NCBI GenBank assembly: GCA_910574455.1
Contig: CAJSYZ010000001.1
Location: forward strand, 1,351,599-1,415,598
Length of the DNA stretch: 64,000 bases
Direction of reading: 5' to 3'
Origin: Trichaptum fuscoviolaceum
Taxonomy: Eukaryota > Basidiomycota > Agaricomycetes > Hymenochaetales > Trichaptaceae
Shown here: piece after piece, positions 12,901-24,451 of the stretch
How the letters are laid out: each line of letters opens with the position of its first letter
Numbering within the stretch: the first letter of the stretch is position 1
Notes under the pieces: generated by a model
What the model was told of the DNA's origin: nothing
Database searches by the model: none
The model's input: only the letters and a program-made list of their open reading frames with translations
Position numbers and translations under genes: made by a program

Positions 12901-15900
12901 ACGCTCATCTCCGCGCTCGCATTTGCTTCGCGGCAAGCTAGGTGGTTTTTGGAATCCTGGTACACAACTTGAACGGATGAACGCCGGGGGCGTGTGTGAA
13001 CCATCCACCAGACTGTGTAGATCGATAAGGCGGAACTCGAGTTTGATCATTGACACAACATCAGACAAAGTGACAGTCCCCGCTTGTGCAAGTCTCGTTT
13101 CTGCCTTATGTGTTGATCATTTTCCATCATCCCATGATGTTCTTCTCCAGCGGACGCTTTACAGTGCCTTTTTTTTGTATGAAATGGGATCGTCTCTGCT
13201 TAAAAGGTAATGTTCTCTGTATACTGGCACTACCTCTTGACTGTTTGGTTGAATATTCTTGTCAGACACGATGTCTCCACGGCTATCTCTCTGGCCCTTT
13301 TGTAGACTCGGGCCGTTCGGAACACATACTGGCATCGATGCTGATTCACAACGAGGCTCCTACATGATGTACGAACCGGTATTACAGCTTAACGTTACAT
13401 GCAGCAAGCTGGCTTGTCCTTTGCAACGACGCGTTTCAATATCCTTGTCCGAAATTTCGTACACGGTATACATACGAAGTTTAGACAGCTTAGAGCTTCA
13501 ATATCATACATTTTCATGTAAGTTAACTAAAGCCGGATACCCGAAACGTTGCCGCTCACAATCCCACGTCGTCCGAATTCGGCATCTGCTTTTAAGATGG
13601 ACTCAACCAGAGAGATTCCCCTCATTTAGGCATTGTTGTATTCGACCTGAGATAGAAAGGTGCGCAACGTTTCTGATTTTACGCCGCTCTTTGTCCAATG
13701 AATATTTCAACCACAGGACCTTTCCACGGCGAAATTCTGATCACACAGTTCAACTCGGATGTGAGGGGTTTGGGCGTTGATCGTAACAGGTCACCCATTC
13801 TGAAAACCATCCTCGGATTTCAGCCGCTCGCGCGATGTCGGGAGCAAAATACTCCTGGCGCGAACCGTCTGTGGTATAGAGATGCTCCTCCCTGGACATC
13901 ACGATCGGCCCGTTGCTCCTACCGCCTTTCCGAGTTTCCTCAACCGATCGTCCCCGAAATCAGCAATTAAACACCGCCTCTGTTATTCCTCGGTTCCACA
14001 TATGATTCGAGAGTTTGACTGACGGTGGTCAGGATCATTGATCACCGCTTACTCATCCGATAAAGGAGGTCAGTGATATCGGTTATTGAAGCATTCCGGA
14101 CGTTGCAGCTCTTGACGGATATCTGCTGATCACGCACACGGAGGTCTATGCTGCTACCAGATGGCATTCAGGCTGGGCTCGTGATCTCTCTCCCACACAA
14201 AAGCGCCGGCAATCCGCCTCTGGACAAGCCAATTCCATGCGGTCGGGCTATTGCTGATTTCGAAACACCCATAGCTTTCATGGCTCTATATGAACTAGCT
14301 GCTTCAGTTGAAACTGTTGTCTCATGGGATAGATTTGTTGCTATCCTATAATCAACAATCTCTTATCTCGTGTTTCCATACATACTAAAGACAGGGTACC
14401 AGCAATGATAGTCGATATCACGACAAGAAGCGACTCGTTTTTTTTTCGTTCACATCCCACTTCCTGAATCTAAAAAGGCTTTAGAACAAGTGATTCTCAT
14501 ACGGTATGACGGGTATTTAGACCGTGTGATTAGCCAGCCAGGCTTTTTCAACCCCAATGCATTCTCCTTGTAGTTTTCCTCTGACATTCTTGCGCTTCGA
14601 TGGCCTCCGAGAAGCACAAATGTATTGAAAGAGTCAACCCTGCCCCGACTTCTCGGCGGAGAACGACTCGGAATACAAAAGACGCCGAAGCCCATGCCAG
14701 CGTGACCCAGAACAGGTCAATTGTACTTTGATCCGGAGCTTGCTCAAAGAGATATATTGAAAACAGAACGTAGTATTGAAAAGTTCAAATGATTTCTGTG
14801 TTCATGTTGCAGCAGGAAAAAATCCCTAAATGACCGCTCTCATTAAACAAATTGTCAATAATTAGTAGTAAAATTGGCCCTGAAAGCGGCGCTAAGGTCA
14901 GAATAAAGACGCTGAAAGCTTAAGCCTAAGTTTGTGCCTGATTCTCGCGGATAGTAACGGTCGATGTTCAGGTACCAGATTCAAGTTACCCATACAATTA
15001 CTTTTTTGATTCCGATCTCAGTCCAGGCGAACCTTCGCGCTGCAAAAAGCCATTTCCTTTCAAATCGTGTCACGATGGAACACGAAGCAATACATGACAG
15101 TCCTGAGAAGAAGTCTGACATGGGTATACTGTCATAACTGATGGCATCTTCGTCTTCTACGTCTCTTCTTATGAACATCAAATATTGAGTCAAACGTGAT
15201 GGCGAGACGGCCTGCCATCTGTCAAACCGGGCATCTTCCGTGGTCGATCATCCGCCGGGACGAGTTTTATTGCCATCGGGAATCCTCCCGGTTCACCGGA
15301 ATCAGTCCTGCAAAAAGACCGCCAGCATAAGCAAGTGCAACCTGCAATTAACAGGCGGTGCAGAATGGTGTGGTCCGGTTGACGTATCTGAAGAGGCTAC
15401 TGTGGGGATGATTCAAGTTGCGGAATGTACGGTGTTAGAGTGAATGCCGACAAATTCCGCATTGTAAGCGCGACTTTCATCGAATATTTCAAGAAATGAC
15501 AAACGACTTGGGTTCAGCGCCAGAAGAAACCTTCATAACGGGCAGTGGCAGCCCGACATCCAAGGTAAGCTAGAATCGCGGACCAGCGAATTCAGGCATA
15601 CTCATACCTTTACCTTTGAGGGTTTGACTCATCCGATTTAAAGAGTTTCAAAGCTCCGTTTTGTCTCCGCAAATCGCGCTGAAGTTCCAAACCCGGCCGC
15701 CCATTTGTTGTACAGACAGACAACGGATACGGAATCATTGTAAGCCAAGAAATAGTTAGTGCTCATGGAATTTGATGCTCCATGATCAAGAATGCTTGCG
15801 CCGGCGACAGTGTATCATCGGCGGCCTACAAATACGGCGTTAATGGTATCTTCAATGAGCAGTTCAGATCAAAACGCAACGGAAAATGAGGTAGGAGCGT

Positions 15901-16880
15901 CCATAATTGACATAGGTTATGTTGGCCAGTTTGAATGGGATATCATCGCCTGCGAGCATAATCCTACCACGTCAACGGAAGTCAGGCGTATGGCAGGCCA
16001 GACTTGAGTAGACATAGCGAAAGACATTGAAAATGCACAAGATTGTAACACTATCACGTATGTAGCGTGACACAAGCATTGAAGCAGTAAGTCTTGCAGT
16101 ACTGGCCATACGAAAGTGCTGCCATCACGTCCTAATCGTATCCAAAATGTGGCGAGGGTATTGGGAAGGAAGTCAACCCGTCCGTTATTCACATTAACAA
16201 ACCGCACTCCGAAGCGAGAGAGACCATCGGCGTACGAATTATCCCGAGCGTGACAATTGCCTACGTAGAATCGTATGCTTGTATAACATGGGCGGGAATC
16301 CAGCAAAGGCAGCAAGTTCTCGACAAGCAGTGCGAAAGGGCAGGCACACGGATTTCCATGAGCATCCAGGCGTTTATCCGCAATCATATGTGAACAACGA
16401 GAACAATGCATCTGGAACAGGCAGAAGAAGACTTTCAGATGTGTATGTAGACTTTTATAGGAAATTCCGATCGACAATGCTAAGCTCGGAAACGAGCAAC
16501 TGAAGTCCCGATAACATGATTGTTAGAGACAAACAAGTAACTAAATAACTTACTGATCTCAGTGATGGAGGAGGAATGAAACAAATTTTGGGTTTGGCTT
16601 GGCCTTCTCGTTGAAGAAGTATTCCCTCTCCTGTTAGATAACATAATGATATTTAGAAATCACCGAGACAAATAACATGTCAGACTTATAACGGAGATGA
16701 GTCAAGAAAGTGCTTTATCGTTACTTACACGTAGAACATCCTCAACCCAGCGCATCGATTCACGGGTTGATAGCCTCGCTTTCGGGTTAAGACCCAAGCA
16801 TGAGGAGATACTCAACTGACGGCTTCGCTACGAAAGGATAGATGAAAAGTTGTTGCGCATCATGTGCGCGATGTAGATTT
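9936..16880. other. Gene-poor region, no supported gene
   Basis: Seven kilobases with only short unrelated open frames. A 186-codon minus-strand frame at 16477-15917 and a 173-codon plus-strand frame at 13259-13780 are the longest, and neither matches a family I know with confidence. No tRNA or rRNA signature was seen. The sequence may be old, eroded repeat DNA. Confidence 0.45.
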
Positions 16881-16904
16881 GGGAGACAAGCAACTGTTGT
16901 GACG

Positions 16905-17100
16905 CGCAGATTTTTCGGGCAAAGGCGCTTAAGCTTGAGAAAGTAGAAGATTGGCAGAACAAATCGACCAAGCTCATTGACGAACAGGAGAGATGTCTGA
17001 GAGATACCATTTTTTCATTTCAGCAATTTGCGCAAAACCAGCCAGAAACTCAGACTAACTCACCTGGATCAAAAATTATTTTCAGAAGACATTATTACAG
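16905..17100 (+). pseudogene. Possible orphan coding exon, coiled-coil-like
   Basis: A plus-strand frame without a start codon reads as charged helical sequence (motifs such as RAKALKLEKVEDWQNKS and STKLIDEQERCLRDT) and ends at a possible GTGAAG donor near 17099. Nothing downstream continues it convincingly before the RPF2 start. It could be a remnant of a decayed gene or chance. No family recognised. Confidence 0.2.
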
Positions 17101-17480
17101 GTGAAGGCCGAGATCACGGAGATGCTTGTCATTTCCAGGTTAGACATGAGATGGGAGGCGAGATGAGGTGTGATTGTCCAGAGCTTGGGTCGGATTTTGA
17201 GCACTGCCTCAGTTCAGAAATAGCACCAGCAAAGCAACTATCGCAGCACCCTATCGACTTCTCTAAGCAGCCTCTTCGTAATTGGTGCTATAGAGGAGAT
17301 TTGTTTATGGTGAAGCTCAAGGTGGAGGCGTAGATACTAGATAGTAAATGTCTAACGGGTAGCTGAACTTACTATATGAACTTGAAGCCGTGAGAGTATG
17401 TGCCCTAACTTGAACATGATGGAAATTTAACTCACCAGCGGAAGGATATTTTACAGACTCTGTCCACATCACAGGAAAAC

Positions 17481-18637
17481 ATGTTAAAAGTTGTGTAAGT
17501 GCAAATATTCTTCTGCACCGCCTCAGCTTAACGTATCTTCAGGAAGCCTCGCAATGCGCGTTCGAAGAGAGCCCTTGAAGCTCGTGAACCAAAAGAGGTC
17601 GAGGATCCTCGTACAGCTATCTTCGTGAAGGGAACGCATACTGGAGAGGTGCTCAATGGTGCAATGAAAGAGCTGGTGCGTATAGAGGTTTGGACCTTTA
17701 TATTTATGTCTGAAGAATTTCATACAGATGGCGCTGAAAAGGCCAGATGCCATTTCTTTCTCCAAGAAAAACACAGTCCGACCATTTGAGGATGCCTCGT
17801 CTTTGGAATTTTGGGCAAGCAAGAACGACGCCTCGATGTTCGTCATTGGGCAGAGTAGCAAAAAGCGACCGGATAACCTGACATTCGCTCGAATGTTCAA
17901 TGGAAAGGTGCTGGACATGGTGGAGGTGGGTGTTGACAAATTTGTGAGCATGGACCAGTTTAAGGTGAGTTAGTCTAAAGAACGTCTTCTTTCCCTACGG
18001 GTGGCAGTAACTTACAAGTCATACATAGACGAAGAAATCCACCCCAGGTCATAGACCATTGATGCATTTTGCCTCCGAGCTATTTGATACCCATCCTCGC
18101 TTCATTCAACTGAAGTCCATGTTGCTTGATTTTTTCGCTAGCGAAGTCCTAGACGGTATCCATCTAACCGGGATAGAGCACGTCATTAGTGTTCAACTAG
18201 CCCCGACTCCTGCTGGATTGAATACAGCGACTGTCATTCCTGGCGTGACCGAGACGGCGGATGACTCAAAAAACCTTCCTAAAATTCACATACGAACCTA
18301 TACCATTGATCTCACGTCGTCTGGAACTCGTATACCCCGCGTAGAGCTCGTTCCCATGGGTCCCTCGTTTGACTTGACCCTACGGCGGCATCAACAACCC
18401 GACCCGGAGCTCTGGAAGCAAGCCATGAAGAGGCCGAAGCTCAAAAAGCAGGACATCGAGCAGGGTCTGGGGAAGCGGAAGAAGAACCTGGAGGTAGACG
18501 AGATGGGCGATCTCCGGGGCCACCTACATGTTGGGAAGCAGGATCTCAGCAAGCTACAGACACGAAAAATGAAGGGTTTGAAGAAACCCCGAGACTCAGG
18601 GAGAGACGACGAGGACGAGGAAGAGGAACTCGAATAA
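17481..18637 (+). CDS. RPF2: Ribosome biogenesis factor RPF2 (Brix domain)
   Basis: Four exons: 17481-17494, 17543-17675, 17728-17964 and 18029-18637, giving 330 aa. The first exon is only 14 nt, coding the start of MLKVVKPRNARSKRALE, which is the typical RPF2 N terminus. The Brix domain follows (about residues 25-235), with the family signatures KGTHTGEVL, SFSKKNTVRPFEDASSLEF, KKRPDNLTFARMF and LDMVEVGV. The tail is lysine- and acid-rich (KKPRDSGRDDEDEEEELE), as in nucleolar factors. In yeast, Rpf2 with Rrs1 brings the 5S RNP into the 90S/pre-60S particle in the nucleolus. Introns are 48, 52 and 64 bp. The gene converges on the UBP14-type gene with about 320 bp between stop codons. Length is as expected for the family. 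Confidence 0.95.
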
Positions 18638-18958
18638 AAGCGACTGAAGTCTTCATGCATGTGGATTTTAGTTCATTTTCTTTCCGTTTGTGTACTGTAT
18701 GTGTATCTTTACTACGAGTCCATGTAGTTTACATGATGGTAATATTGCACTTCTTATGACTTCCATTCAGGTTTCCCGGGCAATTTCCTTAAAACTATCG
18801 ACTACAAGTGATACTTCTAACCTGTACAGTTTATTGCTTACATTTCTATTGTTATACGTTTTTTTTGCCCTGTGGGCACGCTGGTTGAGGTGCCCAACAT
18901 CCATCCAATGATACGCTCACCTCTCTGAGACCATTGACCATGACAGTCGCTCGCGCAG

Positions 18959-21900
18959 CTACACGCGTTCGAAAATGTAAAGATAAGCGAGTGCTTTGAG
19001 CTCACGAATGCTTTCCGCGTCCGCCTTTACAACCTTCTCATCGTTGAACAAGACCCACCCGTGCTCTGCAAAGTGCACGTGCGCCACATAGTGACCTGAG
19101 TGCACAGATGGACCTTTATGCGAAATAAAGGCCTTCAGACGGTACCGCGCTGGCAATTCCGCTGACCCGCCGGGGCTACTAGGTTGAGCTGGTGCAGCTG
19201 AAGACGACGCCGGCACAACTGCTTCCTCCCCTGTGTCATCTGGGTGATTGAACAACCACTCCACGGCACGTTCAGCGTTACCACCCTAGAAAACACTGGC
19301 ATGAGAACTGAGGCAGCAGCCAGAGCTAAGGTTCTGGGCTCACAGTTTCCCGAAGCGCTTTCTTTGCCTGGGCCGATGTAAAGCCCATGTCACAAAGCAT
19401 ATTTACCTGCTCTACTGACGGTTCGGGAATGGAGGGCGCTCCGCCGGATGAAATGATAGGATCATCGATGTCTGTAAGGGCCAACATTCGCATAAGGAAT
19501 AGGAGCTCAAGCCAAACACAGGTGCATCGAGCGTTCACTCACCCGGATCTTCCATATGTGCAAATAACCACTCCATAGCTGCTTCGGGGTCAGTGTTTCC
19601 CGTGGCAAGTAACGCCTTTTTGCAACGGATCTCCGGGAAACCCATTGCCTGGAGCTGACCCATCGCAACTTCATTGAAAACAGGCTCAGATGCGGAAGTT
19701 GCTAACATCTCTCGTGAGAAGGCTAGCCTACAAATGAGCGATGGACATACTTTGAGAATCTTCTGGAAGCAACTCCTCTCCTGTTTGATGTCCATGAGCG
19801 ATGTAGGGATCCAAGATCAGCTCATCACCTGGGGGAAGAATAACAGGAATGTCTGTTCACAGGACACGAAGGTATGTGAGAGGCTTCAGTGATAATGAGA
19901 TTTAAACTCTACCTAATTTCCTCGGTACCCAGTTCACAAGTTGAAACTTCTTGGCGTGAATAACTAACACACGAGGAAACGTTGCAAATTGTGCTTTCCT
20001 GCAGAAAAATTTTAGAAAATCGACGCTTCTTTGAACATCCAAAATAACATACTTGACAGCGACTACCTTCTTTTTACATGCTGGACATTGGTATTCGAGT
20101 GCCTCATCATCAGTTACCACATCAAGCGCCGCTGTCAGCAGTACATCCTCGTAAACTGGGTTACCATCTGCGTCCTTCTCCTTCTCTACAGCGGGAACCG
20201 GTATGCTAATCGAGTCTTGGCTATCCACTCGGTAACGGACTTTCTTGCAGTCGGTACACTGAAGACGCTGCTCCATACCGAAGCGGAATATCTCTGTGGG
20301 TTCGTCCTCTGCTTTGACGCCAAGGCGCTTCGCATTCTGTCGCAAGACTTTAAGCAAGTGCGCAAGGAATTCTTCCGCATCCTGTTGTCGCATGGTTGCA
20401 AACTCCTCGTGCCCCTTACCAATGAGTGCTTTGAATGAGGCGGGTCGTATACCTTCCTGAAACGTCGGGGTTGGCGCGTCGTGTGCAAGTGGGTTATCTG
20501 CGACAGCTGATTGGGATGTTGACGGACGTGAGTACCGACCGGACAGAAGACCATCGGCTAGTTTGCGCATTTGGCATTCGAGACACGTAGCTGGCAAAGC
20601 CTCCGGGCATGTCTGCCAGTGATCTGAGGAATTAGGATAATATCGGCCTTGGAAAGCTGGAAGGGAAAGGAGGGTCTGTGTTACGGATGCCATGTAGCAA
20701 CTGTACAGCATGTCAGTCATGCGATCTCCGTCTGCTATGCTGCGCTTACCTGTTACCAAGGTTTGCGAGACCCGTCAAGCCAGGGCCAAATAGGGGTTCC
20801 AGAGCCTTGCCATCCTCTCCCATAAGACTGAAGTCATACTTTAGGTTGTGTTCAATTTGCTAGGATGCATCTATGAGATGAATAAATTGAAAATCTGTAG
20901 CTTCACACACACCAATTCTGTCATCGATTTTTCTGTCTTTGTCTGCGTAGCAACGTTGATCCCGAACGTTGATAGATGTGCGGCCAAATCCAGATCGACC
21001 CGCGCGTCGTTACATTCATAACAGTAAATGTCTGAGATTGTCAGCATTAATAGTCTATGGAAGACTGAAGATTACAATCACCTGCAGAACCCTCTGGAGT
21101 AATGGTTCCCAGCTTTACGCTCACTGGATGTCGAGTCTCCTCGTAATGCTTTAAACCATGGCCATTCCCGCCTATTCCGCCGAATTGTTGCCGTCCACAA
21201 CCAAGAGATCCGCAGGTCAGACAGAGCCAAAGGTTCTCTCTCAGTTCACAATGTTTGCATTCCGCGAGACCTGCTTAACGTATCAGATGTCAGCACTCAA
21301 GTATATGCAATCTACATGTACCAGAAGCGAGAATAGGCCCGGCCAATTCAGATTGCTGTAGAGTCAGCGTGTGCTCGCATGGTGTTATTTCTTCCTCCCA
21401 AGCTTTTACTTCCGATTGACGAGATGAAGACAAGGATTGCAAAACGCCAGTAACCAATTCCTTTGCCTAGTATGCCTGTTAGTGCTTATTTCATGCATTA
21501 AGTAACTGAAACGCACCCTCTCAGACGAAGAAACGTCCGGAAGCTCCTTTCCATTCTCGGAATCACAGCCCCAGCACTTAAGCACAGTAACATGTTCGTA
21601 TTTGTCTTCTTCCCGTTCCTCCATAATCGCGAGCTTCGCCATTTTCGCAGGCGGCTCTTCATTTTCATCCTTAGCTCCACAGTCAGGCTGATATATAGAT
21701 CTTTGAAATCTGTAATGTACGCACTCTCTTTGATGAAGGCTTGACTTTGCGCTTCACATTTAAGGTGAATATATGCCCCGTCCTTTGAAAATGTGTGCGT
21801 GCGTGATGGCGTTCAACGTCCAGACAGCCTCCGTTAAAGCACGTTAGACAAACATCAACACCGAGAGGACCATCCTATTGAATATGATTCATGAGATCCA

Positions 21901-22042
21901 TTCTGAGCCTTGATGTGCAGCATTTGTACAGGCATACCTGATTGTCAAAACACTGGGTACATTCCTCTCTATTCACTGATTGTGATAGTTTCGGTGTTGT
22001 AAGACCATCCAGAACATTAATATGGGGGCAGGATGTTGACAT
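18959..22042 (-). CDS. UBP14: Ubiquitin carboxyl-terminal hydrolase, UBP14/USP5 (isopeptidase T) type
   Basis: Thirteen exons give about 812 aa: 22042-21938, 21874-21725, 21687-21517, 21466-21322, 21270-21082, 21031-20913, 20859-20750, 20700-20053, 19998-19913, 19852-19751, 19701-19543, 19471-19344 and 19285-18959. Order of domains: an N-terminal variant zinc finger (CPHINV.., CLTCFNGGCLD), the ZnF-UBP (about residues 192-270; CGSLGCGRQQFGG, HYEETRHPV), the Cys box GLTGLANLGNSCYMAS with the nucleophile near C331, two UBA domains (about 614-655 and 675-722), and the His box HSGHYVAHV near residue 770. This family disassembles unanchored ubiquitin chains and binds the free ubiquitin C terminus through ZnF-UBP, so it recycles ubiquitin for the proteasome. 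All catalytic motifs are present. One intron (21724-21688) is only 37 bp. The 5' end lies 266 bp from the HAT1 stop on the same strand. Confidence 0.95.
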
Positions 22043-22308
22043 CGAAGTTGATCGAGATGCAGATGAAGCTGGTAGTAAGAGCCTGAGTGGTGGTACCGTT
22101 CAAGTTGAAGAGTCACCTAACGCGCGTCTCTTGAGTCTGCACGTGGCCGCGAGCCTCGGAGTCCTGATTGGCGCCCAAGCGATACACTGGCAAGCGCGTG
22201 CTGCTAGTAGGACATAGCTTCAATATCGTAAGATAAATAAAGCATTCATACATAATTTGTCGCGGTCAGAGGTCCATTACAGCTTTCAAATAGTAAAACA
22301 AAGGTAGC

Positions 22309-24076
22309 TCAAATCATAGCTAGGATACGTTGATAATCTTCTTTGACACTTTGGAACGTCTCCTCGAGTTTCTCCAATCGTTCTGGTTTCTCAAGTTGTG
22401 CCAAAACCTCCTACGGCATGGCGTCCAGTCAAGATGGTTAGTGGGAATTATCAAGTCCGATCACTCACAAAGTTGAACTTGTACAGCCGCTCTTTCACTT
22501 GTAGCCTGTAAGCCCGCATGGCTTTTGAGTTGGTTGGATCTAAATTCTTGAGAATGAGCATCTCAATTAGGCGGTGGAATTGTCGCTGCAATCATTATCA
22601 GGCACCCTACCAACAACAGAAAGAGAGGCTAGCTTACCCCCGCAATCTTGAGGTCCCTTCTCCACTTCTCCACCCATCCCTTCTCAGCTGGTGGACCTAG
22701 TTTGCCTTTGCCCTTCGCTGGGCCAAGAGCTTCGGACATGAATTGTTCGTGCGATTGTAGCATGCGCAGATCATTGCGGTCACGAAGGTCCTCAAATGCC
22801 TCCGCTGGATCTTCGACTGTGAGTTCTGCGATGCGGGATTCCTTGAGAACGTATTGATAGATGGCGTTGTATAATGCGGCTGAGGGTTAAACAATTCTTT
22901 CATTTAGCCTTAGATAGAGATTCGAGATGAACGCCATTTACCGCCATGGCCAATACGTTGATATGGCGGGAGGATGACGAATTGACTAAATTAAAGTTAG
23001 AGTATATGTTAGTATTCCACTGATATTTAACTTACCTCAGCCTCATTCTGACCATTTCAGGGAAACAATAGAACGGGAACAGAGTCGAATAACCAACAAA
23101 ATGATACGTAGCTATACCATCCCGTCGCCTTCTCTTTTCGTACCTTTTAAATCTGTTCAGCATTTCGTTCCCTTTCAATAAGAAACACATACATACAAGA
23201 CGACAAACTCCCATCCCTCCTCGTCTTCTTGAATATATGAGCCGCCTTCAATATACAAAAGGATGAATATCTGCATCCTTCGATGGTATTCTCGGAAGCC
23301 AGGTGTCGCCCATGTCGCCTATCCAGTCATGTTGAGCTAATATTAGAAGAAACCTCTGGCAGATGAATTCTCGTACGTGATATACTTCGTATACAATCAC
23401 ATCGTCGTCGTCTTGCACGTCGTCCGAAGATACGATTGCTTTCCCTTTCCCCTTCCCTAATGCGCTTTTCCGCTTGTACGAATGGATCTTCTCACCAAAA
23501 GGCTTGAACGAGACAGCATCCTTCTCCACGCGTTTTAAGAATTCGTCTTCCTTCTTGTAGTAGTCTTTTAAGTGTTTTAGTCTGCCGTTACATGTGGTGC
23601 GAGGACTGACGCACCAGGAGGAATGAATTTAAACAGAGTTCCTTCCACATCATCAACCGTCGAAGTTTTAAGCTTTTCTGCATAGTTTATCGAAAGATAG
23701 TTGACTAGAGACCCTGAAGCGAACCTGAGCTGCAATCAACTCAGAACATTAGTACAGTGAGTAACTAAAGTAGGTCTCACGTCGACTAGCAAGTCACGAT
23801 ACCCATATATTTTCTCGTCTTCTCCGAAGATCTAAAGGTGATAAAAGAACACAGTTTATCCACGTTGATCGAATTGCTTACAGGATAGGTAAAATTGGGA
23901 TAAAATTCCTCGTAGTCTTCATGTTCAGACAAAACTTCTTTGTCCTCTGGAGCACGAACTGGATACAGGAGGGAAAAAGGAGGAATTAGTATCGAATGCG
24001 AGCGGGCGAACTGGGGAGAATACTCGCCGAGAGATAGTTTCAGAGACTCGTTGGAGTCTGCAGCCCATTCCGCCAT
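22309..24076 (-). CDS. HAT1: Histone acetyltransferase type B catalytic subunit HAT1
   Basis: Eleven exons: 24076-24028, 23958-23882, 23831-23781, 23729-23615, 23564-23377, 23318-23197, 23143-23036, 22985-22942, 22879-22638, 22585-22469 and 22410-22309, about 404 aa. Hat1 signatures: N-terminal VRAPEDKEVL and NFTYPIFGEDEKIYGY, then YHFVGYSTLFPFYCFPE, the acetyl-CoA loop LPPYQRIGHGAALYNAIY (about residues 240-257), and ELTVEDPAEAFEDLRDRND, which contains the acidic active-site residues of the family. Hat1 with Hat2 acetylates newly made histone H4 at K5/K12 before chromatin assembly. Exon 5 carries an extra Lys/Gly and Asp-rich insertion (KGKGKAIVSSDDVQDDDD). The first intron has a GC..AG boundary (listed separately). 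Frame is open throughout, and length matches fungal HAT1. Confidence 0.93.
23959..24027 (-). other. Probable GC-AG intron of HAT1, length divisible by three
   Basis: Family alignment requires the N terminus ..SNESLKLSL to join directly to VRAPEDKEVL. The intervening 69 nt begin GCGAGT, contain a near-perfect branch point GATACTAAT, a pyrimidine tract and end CCAG. No GT donor gives this junction. Because 69 is a multiple of three and lacks a stop codon, retention would insert 23 residues rather than truncate the protein. Confidence 0.65.
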
Positions 24077-24451
24077 ACTTTGTGAACACCTTTGATGTGG
24101 TTGCTGAACACGAGAAGGACGCGTCGAGATCGCGGTCCTGCGCGTCTACTAGTAGTAGCAATCGTCAGCCTGAGCCTGAGTGCCAGTCATAGTCACGTGC
24201 AGTGATGCACCTGAGAGGCCCAGCTTCCTTGCTCTAAAAAGCGATATACCTCGAGCCTATACTTTCCCCTACAGGCCTCAGACACATTGGTGAGACAGAG
24301 GCAACCTTTGTGAGTTGTTTGAAACGCACTCTTTAACGAGGGCCACTCTAGATAGCATATATAGACTCGAACAAAAGTATGTTTACTAATAGTACAGCCG
24401 AGAGAATGTGAGAGTAACATAGAATGGATGGACATTTGTTAAATATACCTG
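24077..24451. other. Intergenic gap with a palindromic-word patch
   Basis: Lies between the HAT1 start and the stop of the next minus-strand gene. It holds CTACTAGTAGTAG followed by CAGCCTGAGCCTGAGTGCCAGT at about 24144-24184, members of the short self-complementary word set found elsewhere in the window. No gene seen. Confidence 0.5.

Noticed and set aside
15690..15760. RPFVVQTDNGYG on the plus strand, similar to an integrase QTDNG motif
   Set aside because: The frame stops soon after and no second integrase motif follows; likely chance.
15917..16477. 186-codon minus-strand frame with NSYADGLSRFG, reminiscent of the ADALSR end of retroelement RNase H
   Set aside because: Only one short motif fits; no reverse transcriptase, integrase or LTR nearby, and neighbouring residues do not resemble RNase H.
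16741..16800. Hairpin-like sequence TCAACCC..GGGTTGA and CGGGTTAAGACCCAAGC considered as a tRNA
   Set aside because: No T-loop GTTCRANNC or acceptor stem pairing; not a tRNA.
22638..22680. Suspected 1-nt frameshift in HAT1 before WVEKWRRDLK
   Set aside because: On rereading, the bases are AGAAGGGATGGG; the exon is 242 nt and the frame is continuous.
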